64,000 bases of DNA from Streptomyces adelaidensis (GTDB taxonomy: Bacteria; Actinomycetota; Actinomycetes; Streptomycetales; Streptomycetaceae): positions 23,948 through 87,947 of the forward strand of contig NZ_JAEMUX010000030.1 in the NCBI RefSeq assembly GCF_016598475.1, written 5' to 3'. Position numbers and translations under genes: made by a program. This document shows positions 53,504-60,308 of the stretch, one piece after another (the stretch's first letter is position 1; the number at the start of each line of letters is the position of its first letter). A model generated the notes under the pieces. It did not search any database. It was not told the DNA's origin and was given only the letters and a program-made list of their open reading frames with translations.

Positions 53504-55464
53504 GCCGGAAGCTGCCTCTCACTGACGGCGAGACCTCCCGCACCGCGTGCGCCCGCGCCCTCATCCGCACGGGCGTGGACGAGGAGACCGGCGAACTCCT
53601 CAGCGCTGCTGCTCTGATGGAGCGTGTGGGCTGGTGCACCGACCTGGTGGCCCAGATGACCGGCACGCTGCTGGCCGAGCACCGGAACGCCACCGACGTC
53701 GATGTCCTCGCAGCCGGGCAGGATCCGGGCGGTAGGAAGCTGCCGTCGAATGCGTGGATGGCGCTGCGGCGCCTCGGCTGGACTACCGCACCCGACGAGG
53801 GCGTGAAGGTCAACGACCGGATCGTCCGCATGGCCCAGGAGCAGGCCGGGCGCGCTTTGCGATCGGTGAAGTGGCGGGCCGACATGGTGGGCGGTCTGCT
53901 GGCCGCGTGGCCTGCTGACCCGAAGAAGCGCACCCCCGAGGAGTGGGACCAAACGCGGGCCGCGATACCGGGCGGTGAGTATCTGCCCTCCAGCGTCATC
54001 CGTTCCCGCACCCGCCAGATCACTGCCTTCGAGCGTAAGTACGGGCGTCTGGCGGCCGACGTGTTCGAGCTGGAGCCCACCCTGCGTGTGCCACGCATGT
54101 TGCTGCTTGCCGCGTGCGACGGGCAGCAGGCCACCATCGAACGCTCCGCGACCGAGCCGACGAAAGCCCTCCTGCGGCTGCAACTCCCCACCCGGCCCGA
54201 CCCGCGGAAGTACGCGGACTGGACATGGGTGGAGTGCCCGATCACGCTGCCGCCCACGGTTCCAGCGAACGCGGTGATCCACCTGCCGACGCTGCGCATC
54301 GCGGGCGGCCGAGTACGCGCCGACCTCGCCTACACCCACCCCGTCCCCAAGACCCGGCGCACCGGGCACACGGTCGCGCTCGGCGTGGACTGGGGGCTGA
54401 ACACCCTCCTCAGCGCGGGCGCGGCCCGACTCCACGACGACGGACGTATCACCGCCCTCGGCTCCGGCGCCCAGTTCCGGGCCGCCGGGGTGCTGGCCAA
54501 GCAGTACCGGCTGCGCCGCATCAGCGAACGCCTCCACGCCAAAACCGACCACTACATGCGGCTCGCCGATCCTTCCCTGGGCGGCAAGAACGCTGTGCTG
54601 GCGGAGGAGGTCCGGCGCGTCTCGGAACGCCGGACCAACCTCAACGACGCGTTGGCGTGGGCTGCTGCCCGCTGGACAGTCGATCAGGCCGCTGCGGTCG
54701 GGGCCACGGTCATCTGTCTGGAAGACCTTCGGTCGATGGAAGCCGGGGGCATGGGCCGCACCCAGAACACGCGCATGTCCCAGACCGTGCGCGGTCAGAT
54801 CACCGACCGTATGCGGCACCTGGCAGCCGAGGTTGGCATTGCGGTCGTGACGGTGCCGCCGAGGAATACCTCGAAGCACTGCCCGCACTGCCTCACACCG
54901 CTCAGGCACCGCAAGGCACCCGACCGGCCCACCGTGTCGGGCTGGAGGTGGGCCATCTGCCCCAGCCATCACTGTGGTTGGCAGGGCGACCGCGACCAGG
55001 GCGCCTGGCGGCGGATCGCCGCACGCGGCCTCGCCCACCAGGCCAAGACCGTCGTGGACCGCGCCGGCGGCACCATGGTGATCCGCACGGTGGTGGACAC
55101 GATGGAAGCCAAGGCCGTCATCACGGCCACCCCGAAGACCAGCCGGACGGACCGGTCGAAGACCGGCCCCACCCGGCCGCGAACCAACTACCTCATGCCC
55201 AGGCGACGTGAGGTTCCCTCCCCGGTACGGCCTTCGGGTCACGCCGGCCAGCGTCCGGAGGGACACGCACCAACGGACCGGCGGCGGCTGCCCCGCGCAG
55301 CCCACCGGCACCAGGGCGTGACCACGATCAGCACACCCACCACCGGCCACCGGCCACGCGGAGCAGCACTCGGCGCGGGATTCCATCTCCACGCTCATGC
55401 TGCCCCACCACGGTGGGCAGAACCCGTGTCAGACCATACGGTTCGCATAGGCTCGCTTAGCTGA
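53500..55464 (+). CDS. tnpB: IS607-type TnpB, long form
   Basis: 654 residues from GTG 53500, overlapping the tnpA stop. RuvC residues are D297 (LGVDWGLNT), E408 (CLEDLRSM) and the GDRDQGAW Asp (about 497-499). The zinc ribbon is CPHC ... CPSHHC between the second and third motifs. TnpB proteins are RNA-guided DNA nucleases that help their element persist. This one is longer than typical (about 400 residues): about 220 extra residues before RuvC, and a basic low-complexity C-terminal tail of about 140 residues that probably overlaps the omega-RNA. Motifs intact, so possibly active despite tnpA damage. Confidence 0.82.
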   Translation: MSRKLPLTDGETSRTACARALIRTGVDEETGELLSAAALMERVGWCTDLVAQMTGTLLAEHRNATDVDVLAAGQDPGGRKLPSNAWMALRRLGWTTAPDEGVKVNDRIVRMAQEQAGRALRSVKWRADMVGGLLAAWPADPKKRTPEEWDQTRAAIPGGEYLPSSVIRSRTRQITAFERKYGRLAADVFELEPTLRVPRMLLLAACDGQQATIERSATEPTKALLRLQLPTRPDPRKYADWTWVECPITLPPTVPANAVIHLPTLRIAGGRVRADLAYTHPVPKTRRTGHTVALGVDWGLNTLLSAGAARLHDDGRITALGSGAQFRAAGVLAKQYRLRRISERLHAKTDHYMRLADPSLGGKNAVLAEEVRRVSERRTNLNDALAWAAARWTVDQAAAVGATVICLEDLRSMEAGGMGRTQNTRMSQTVRGQITDRMRHLAAEVGIAVVTVPPRNTSKHCPHCLTPLRHRKAPDRPTVSGWRWAICPSHHCGWQGDRDQGAWRRIAARGLAHQAKTVVDRAGGTMVIRTVVDTMEAKAVITATPKTSRTDRSKTGPTRPRTNYLMPRRREVPSPVRPSGHAGQRPEGHAPTDRRRLPRAAHRHQGVTTISTPTTGHRPRGAALGAGFHLHAHAAPPRWAEPVSDHTVRIGSLS

Positions 55465-55480
55465 TCAGAGACGCTTCAGG
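55200..55480 (+). ncRNA. Putative omega-RNA at the right end of the IS607-type element
   Basis: Known TnpB guides are made from the 3' end of tnpB and the element right end. Here the last part of tnpB encodes low-complexity basic sequence, and a hairpin (CTGCCC ... GGGCAG, 55400-55420) precedes the end. Boundaries are inferred; the guide would be the flanking bases after about 55480. Confidence 0.35.
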
Positions 55481-55493
55481 AAGCGATCCTTCG

Positions 55494-56004
55494 CTCCTTG
55501 CCTCTTGCTACCCGCGCCGACGCCTTCCTCCGTACCATGCCCGACGGGTATGCCACCGGCCTCACCACCGCGCCCCTGTCCGGCGGAGAGACCCAACGGG
55601 TCGGCCTGGCCCGTGCGTTCGTCCAGTCCGGCCCGTCCGGCCGCCTCCTCGTCCTCGACGACGTCACCGCCAGCCTCGACACCGTCACCGAGCACCACAT
55701 CACCCAGGTCCTCACCGGGTCCGGCCCCCTCGCCGACCGCACCCGGCTCGTCGTGACCCACCGTGCCTCCACCGCCGCCCGCGCCGACCTCGTCATCTGG
55801 CTCGACACGGGCAACGTCCGGCGCCAAGGCACCCACCGGGCACTGTGGACAGACCCGGGATACCGGGCCGTCTTCCGCCCGGAACCGACGATGCGCGAGG
55901 GCGTACGCGCGGAGCCCGCGCCCCGTGACGACGCGCGCCCGGAACCGGCGGCGTCCCACGAGGCCGCGCGTCCGGTGCCGGAACGCCACGGGGGCGTGCG
56001 GTGA
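55494..56004 (+). pseudogene. ABC exporter ATPase, C-terminal fragment
   Basis: Begins inside the nucleotide-binding domain: LPLATRADAFLRTMPDGYATGL, signature LSGGETQRVGLARAF, Walker B LLVLDDVTASLD, H-loop VVTHRAST. Walker A and the membrane domain are missing because the IS element replaced them. The end overlaps the next ABC gene (GTGA). In order and overlap it resembles RamA of the SapB locus. Confidence 0.75.
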
Positions 56005-56664
56005 ACCCGGGGCCGCGCCGGCTGCTGCGCTCCACGCTCCGCACGCGGCGCCGGAGGTTCGTCCGGCTCGCCGGCTGGTCGCTGGTCCAGGCCGTACCCG
56101 CGCTGCTGTCGGGCTGGCTGGTCGCCCGGGCCGTCGACGAAGGCTTCCTCGCCGACCGCAACGTCGAGGGCCTGGGCTGGCTCGCACTGCTGGCCTGCGC
56201 CGTTCTGATCGGCGCCTGGGGCACCCGGCAGGCCACCTTCCAGTGGCCGAGGTCGTCGAGCCGTTCCGCGACGCCCTGGTCACCCTCGTCACCACCGGCA
56301 CGCTCCACCGCTCCGCCCGTCTCGGGCAGCCCGCCGACACGGCCGGCGTGGCCCGGCTGACCGAACAGGTGGAGATCGCCCGTGAGTCGTTCGGCGCGGT
56401 CGTGATGTTCGTGCAGACCTTCGCGGTCACAGTGGTGAGCGTGCTGCTCGGGCTGGCGACGCTCGATCCCGCCCTCCTGCTGTTCGTCGTCCCGCCCCTC
56501 GCGGCGGGCCTCGCACTCTTCCTCCTGGCCCTACGGGCCCTGCAACGGGCGGTCGTCCTCGCCGACGAGGCCATCGCCCAACACGTCGGCGCGATGGCCG
56601 GCGGGCTGCGGGACGTGACCGCCTGCGGCGCCGAGGACCTCGTACGCGGCCGGGCCGACGCGCG
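56001..56664 (+). pseudogene. ABC exporter membrane domain, frameshifted and truncated
   Basis: GTG 56001 opens RRLLRSTLRTRRRRFVRLAGWSLVQAVPALLSGWLVARAVDEGFLADRN, two membrane segments. The frame shifts near 56245 (one base) and continues VAEVVEPFRDALVTLVTTGTLHRSARLG ... FAVTVVSVLLGLATLDPALLLFVVPPLAAGL. It stops being recognisable near 56664 at an abrupt junction with an opposing gene. The ATPase half is absent. Position suggests RamB. Confidence 0.72.
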
Positions 56665-57009
56665 CATCGACCAGAGTGCCGCAGGGACCGTTCTTCCCGA
56701 TGAGCCCCGCGACGCGCAACTCCGGTGCCCGCCTGAGAAACCCGGAGGTCGCCGAGTCGGCCACGAAAAGCGTCCGGCACTGCGGCAACCGCGCGGCCAA
56801 CTCGCACGAGGTGCCCAACGCCCCGTCCTCGTCACCGTCGATGTCGATGACGACCACATCGGGCCGGTACGACAGCGCCCGCGTCGCCACCTGATCGTGC
56901 CCGGCAACGCGGCGACCACCTCGATGTCCTCCTCACGGGCCAGCAGTGCGGAGAGCGCCCCGCGCACCAGTTCTGTCTCCTCCACGAGAAGAACCCGGAT
57001 CAACACCAC
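56663..57009 (-). pseudogene. Response-regulator receiver domain, frameshifted and truncated (RamR-like)
   Basis: GTG 57009: VLIRVLLVEETELVRGALSALLAREEDIEVVAALPG, then a frame change near 56895 and ATRALSYRPDVVVIDIDGDEDG ... QCRTLFVADSATSGFLRRAPELRVAGLIGKNGPCGTLVDA. The phosphoacceptor Asp sits in VVVIDID; the usual acidic pair is VEE. The DNA-binding half is missing. It converges on the broken ABC gene. Confidence 0.72.
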
Positions 57010-57137
57010 TGCCGCCCGGCCACGACCGGCCTACATCGTGCGGCGTGCCCCGACCACTCCGACAACACCGTACGAATTATCCACGCTTATCAACCTGAAT
57101 GCCGGAATCCCGACCGCCGATGTGCTCTCGATCCACG

Positions 57138-57218
57138 GGTGCTGCCCCGGCGCGCGATCTGTTGCAGCTTCTGCCCCTCCTGGTCGGTCAACCTGCGCAC
57201 GCGGACAGGCTCAGCCAC
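57138..57218 (-). pseudogene. IS630-family transposase start fragment
   Basis: GTG 57218 opens AEPVRVRRLTDQEGQKLQQI then ARRGST, the conserved beginning of actinobacterial IS630 transposases. Similarity ends after about 27 residues. Debris only. Confidence 0.6.
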
Positions 57219-57289
57219 CGCACGCCCGGCACTCGGATCGGACGTCACCGCACATCCAGCCGCCGCGACCACCAACCCGGCGAACCAAT

Positions 57290-57606
57290 GTGATCAGAGC
57301 GCTGGCGGGAGTCGTCAGCACCCTCGCGACGGCCGTGGCGTTCGTGCTGACGTACACCTTCGCGCAGACCACCGTGCTGACCGCCACCGCGCAGGAAACC
57401 GGCGACGGCACCCTCGCCCAGAGGCGGCTGAGCGCACCCGGCCGAACTGGCCGCCCTCCGCCTCAACGGCACCACACCCCGCCAGGTCCGCGTGATGATG
57501 CGCCGGGAGGCGGCGGTGATCCCGGCCGCCGCCCTCGGTGCGGGCCTGCTGCTGTCGGCGCTCCCTGCCGACCGTCGGGAGGGGGCCCGGAATGGGTGCC
57601 GTGCGG
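57290..57606 (+). pseudogene. FtsX-like ABC permease fragment, frameshifted
   Basis: First frame VIRALAGVVSTLATAVAFVLTYTFAQTTVL. After a shift near 57430 it continues AELAALRLNGTTPRQVRVMMRREAAVIPAAALGAGLLLSALP, the LxLxRxxGATPRQV block of FtsX/MacB permeases. No ATPase partner nearby. Confidence 0.65.
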
Positions 57607-57608
57607 TG

Positions 57609-58550
57609 TCAGCCCAGGGTCAGTGAGGTCTGTACGGGCAGATGGTCGCTGGGGAACTGTCCGTTCAGGGCGAAGGTGTTGATCGAGGAGCGGTGCACCG
57701 TGATCTCCGGCGTGGTCAGGATCCAGTCGATGCGGTCGCCGCCGGGGATGAGCGGCCGATAGCCGTGGAAGGTCGCGTAGAGCTCACCGCGCTCGGCCGC
57801 CGTGTCCCAGGTGTCCACGAGTCCGGCTCCCAGCATCGTGTCGTAGACGGTGTTCCTGTGGGCCGCGACATTGAAGTCGCCGGTGACGACGAGCGGGAGG
57901 GACTGGTCGAACCCGGCGACACGCTGGGAGATCAGGGCCGCGGAACGCTCACGGGCGTACTGGCTGAGGTTGTCGAGGTGGGTGTTGAGGAAGTGGAACT
58001 GCCGGTCACCGTCCAGCAGATCGCGGAACCGGACCCAGGTGACCATACGGATGGAGCCGCCGCCCCAGGTGTTCGACCCGGCCACGTCCGGAGTGTCGGA
58101 GAGCCAGAAGTGGGCGTACTCGACCGGCGCGAGCCGACGGGTGTCGTAGAAGACCGCCATGAACTCGTCGCGGGTCCCGCCCGCGCGGCCGGTGCCGATC
58201 CAGCGGTAGTTCGGTCCCAAGTCGGCCTCGATGTCCAGCAGTTGCTGGTGCAGGCCTTCCTGGGTGCCGACGACGTGGGGCGCCTCCCGCCGCAGCAGTT
58301 CACGCATCACCGGTCTGCGCACGGCCCAGCTGTTGGGCTGGACGGTGCTCGCGTAACGCAGGTTGAAGGACATGGCGTCGAGCCGGGGGCCGGCGACTTC
58401 CGCCGTCGCGGCTGCGGGTTCGGGTTCGGCTGTGGGTTCGGGTTCGGGGGTCAGGGCGGTGCGGGACAGGTGGGACAGGGGCAGTAGAGCCGCCGCGGCG
58501 AGGGCGGTCTTCAGGCTCAGGCGACGCGTGACTCGGCTGTGGTTCGGCAC
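57609..58550 (-). CDS. Exported endonuclease/exonuclease/phosphatase-fold protein
   Basis: 313 residues from GTG 58550 (AAGGAG upstream). A twin-arginine-like leader TRRLSLKTALAAAALLPLSHL and a Pro/Glu-rich linker precede the EEP domain: AMSFNLRYAS, HVVGTQEGLHQQLLD (metal Glu), FLNTHLDNLS, LVVTGDFNVAAHRN (Asp-Asn), DRIDWILTTP and FPSDHLPVQ. Likely secreted phosphodiesterase acting on nucleic acid, lipid or inositol phosphates. Confidence 0.87.
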   Translation of the reverse strand: MPNHSRVTRRLSLKTALAAAALLPLSHLSRTALTPEPEPTAEPEPAAATAEVAGPRLDAMSFNLRYASTVQPNSWAVRRPVMRELLRREAPHVVGTQEGLHQQLLDIEADLGPNYRWIGTGRAGGTRDEFMAVFYDTRRLAPVEYAHFWLSDTPDVAGSNTWGGGSIRMVTWVRFRDLLDGDRQFHFLNTHLDNLSQYARERSAALISQRVAGFDQSLPLVVTGDFNVAAHRNTVYDTMLGAGLVDTWDTAAERGELYATFHGYRPLIPGGDRIDWILTTPEITVHRSSINTFALNGQFPSDHLPVQTSLTLG

Positions 58551-58878
58551 AGGCGCTCCTTCTGTGGCGGCTTCCGGGCGAGTCGTGCGAATGCATTCTG
58601 GAACGGCCGCATGAGACGGTCATGAACATGTCGATATATCAGTGTGTACGTGACCGAAAGAGGTGTCGATAGGGCCGCGACGTCGCGCGCACTCTGACGG
58701 GCGAACGGACGCGGGGCGTCGAACGGAGTCGTACGGAGCCGACCGTAGAGCCGAACGGCCTGGTCAGCGTCGATGTGCGGTCGGTCGGCGAGTCGGGGCG
58801 CGGCTCCGTGATCGGTTGCGGCGTGCCGTGCCGACTACCACCGTGAGCGCAAGGACAGCAGCTTCGAAAGGAACGTCC
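58551..58878. other. Divergent intergenic region
   Basis: No gene recognised. AT-rich stretch GTCGATATATCAG near 58628-58640 may hold promoters for the two flanking divergent secreted-protein genes. Confidence 0.4.
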
Positions 58879-59751
58879 ATGCGCTCCCTCGTCTCCCGTG
58901 GTCTCCTCGTGTCGCCCCTGGTCTGCGGGGCACTGGTCTTAGGGCCGGTCGGCGCCGCCACCGCCGCCGTCGATGCGGGCCGCACCGCCTCGGACCGAAT
59001 CGCCTCCGACCGCGGCGCGACGGGGCTCGCCGCGGCCCCCGACCCCGATGTGGACGACTTCCTGGCCCGGTTCGACGCGCTGGACAAGGAGATCGACGCG
59101 CTTCTGGCGAAGCATGAGGCCGACGTCGAGGCGCTGCTGGCGAAGCTCGACCTCGACCTCGGCATGGATATGGACATGGGCGCTGGCGCGGGCACGGACG
59201 GGCTGCCGGCGAATCCCGGTACCGGTACCAGTACCGATGCCGACATCGGCGCCGACATCGCCACGGCCGCCGATGTCGATACCGACGTCACCGGAGTCGA
59301 CGCGGACGTACTGCTGACCCAGCTGGACACCCTCGACCGGATGGACCGTGGCGATGTACTCGCCCCGCTGCTGGCCGAGTTGACCACCATCGCCAAGCTG
59401 GACGCCGACCGGCTCGACGCGCCCGAGGCCGCCCGGCACGCCAAAGCGCTCGCAGCGGCACACGCCACCGTTCAGCAGCGGCTGAAGAAGCTGGACACCA
59501 CGGCCCCGGCCGCCACCGGCCGTGCCGCCGCCGACCCGGTCGGGGACCTCCTGGCCACCCTCCAGTCCGCGGTCGACGGCCTCCTCAAGGCGCTGACCTC
59601 GCTAGACCTGGGCGCCGTACTGGGCGCGGTCACCGGTCTGCTCTCCCCGGTCCTCGGGGTGGTCACCGGTCTGCTGCAGCCGGTACTGGGCCTGGTCACC
59701 GGCCTCCTCGGCGGCGGTGTCCCCACGGTCCCGGCCGCGCCGGCGGCGTAA
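58879..59751 (+). CDS. Secreted protein with helical Asp-rich middle and hydrophobic C-terminal repeats
   Basis: 290 residues from ATG 58879 (AAAGGAA upstream). A signal peptide (LLVSPLVCGALVLGPVGAATAA) is followed by helical FLARFDALDKEIDALLAKHEADVEALLAKLDLDL. An Asp/Thr low-complexity block, a helical domain with LDRMDRGDVLAPLLAELTTIAKLDADRL, and a C-terminal repeat GAVTGLLSPVLGVV / TGLLQPVLGLV / TGLLGG complete the chain. The 11-residue TGLL-x-PVLG-x-V units are amphipathic and could insert in the cell surface or self-assemble. Family not recognised. Confidence 0.75.
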   Translation: MRSLVSRGLLVSPLVCGALVLGPVGAATAAVDAGRTASDRIASDRGATGLAAAPDPDVDDFLARFDALDKEIDALLAKHEADVEALLAKLDLDLGMDMDMGAGAGTDGLPANPGTGTSTDADIGADIATAADVDTDVTGVDADVLLTQLDTLDRMDRGDVLAPLLAELTTIAKLDADRLDAPEAARHAKALAAAHATVQQRLKKLDTTAPAATGRAAADPVGDLLATLQSAVDGLLKALTSLDLGAVLGAVTGLLSPVLGVVTGLLQPVLGLVTGLLGGGVPTVPAAPAA

Positions 59752-59810
59752 CGCCCGCTCCCCGGCGGCCTGCCACCGGCCGTCCGGCGGCTCCGGTCAC
59801 CGTCCGGGTC

Positions 59811-60239
59811 TCAGCCGTCCGCGGGGTCCCCGTCGCCCTCCGCCGCGTCACTGAGCCCCAGCCGCAAGTGCTCCACGTGGTACACCGCCTGGTCCAGCAG
59901 CTCCGCGACATGGTGGTCGTGCAGTGCGTACACCACCGAGCGGCCGCGCCGCTCGCCCACGACGAGGCCCAGGTTGCGCAGCAGGCGCAGCTGGTGGGAG
60001 CAGGCGGACTGCTCCATCCCGACCTCGGCGGCCAACTCGGTCGCCGGGAGCGGGCCTTCGCGCAACCGGGCGAGGATCAGCAGGCGGGAGGGGGTGGACA
60101 GGGCCTGGAGGGTGGTGGCCACCTTGGCGACGTTGGCCGCGTCCAGGCGCACGCGAGCGGCGGCTTCCTGCCCCCGCCCCTGCTCCTGTCCCCGCGCCCG
60201 CGCCTGCGCCTGCGCTGAGGTGACGGCTCCATGACCCAT
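59811..60239 (-). CDS. ArsR/SmtB-family metal-sensing repressor
   Basis: 142 residues from ATG 60239 (a further in-frame ATG at 60257 is possible). Winged-helix domain: LSTPSRLLILARLREGPLPATELAAEVGMEQSACSHQLRLLRNLGLVVGERRGRSVVYAL. The C-terminal helix carries DHHVAELLDQAVYHVEH, an exact DxHx10HxxH alpha-5 metal site as in zinc/cobalt sensors. TAAGAT stands 7 bases before the ATG, consistent with a leaderless transcript. Divergent from a metal-export ATPase. Confidence 0.88.
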   Translation of the reverse strand: MGHGAVTSAQAQARARGQEQGRGQEAAARVRLDAANVAKVATTLQALSTPSRLLILARLREGPLPATELAAEVGMEQSACSHQLRLLRNLGLVVGERRGRSVVYALHDHHVAELLDQAVYHVEHLRLGLSDAAEGDGDPADG

Positions 60240-60260
60240 GGCGAGTATCTTACTCATCAG

Positions 60261-60288
60261 ACATGAAGGCATGAATGAGTCTTCATGT
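60261..60288. promoter_or_regulatory. ArsR-type palindromic operator
   Basis: ACATGAAG (60261-60268) and CTTCATGT (60281-60288) form perfect 8-bp arms of a 28-bp dyad between the repressor and ATPase genes. The right arm covers the first possible ATPase start (ATG 60285). Confidence 0.7.
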
Positions 60289-60308
60289 GTTCCTGTATGG
60301 TGTGCCGG

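Larger units (their letters stand above)
52943..55480 (+). mobile_element. 5'-truncated IS607-type element (tnpA fragment + tnpB)
   Basis: Serine-recombinase transposase and TnpB genes in the standard IS607 order, coupled by GTGA. The left end is missing: tnpA starts inside its helix-turn-helix, directly against the macro-domain fragment. The right end is placed between 55440 and 55500 by the start of ABC-transporter homology. Flanks do not match each other, so insertion was followed by a deletion or recombination. Confidence 0.75.

Noticed and set aside
53116..55398. 760-codon open frame on the minus strand
   Set aside because: Antisense to tnpA/tnpB; no motifs.
52693..55464. Macro domain plus recombinase plus nuclease as a defence island
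   Set aside because: The junction is a truncation of both the macro gene and tnpA, which fits insertion and deletion, not a designed system.
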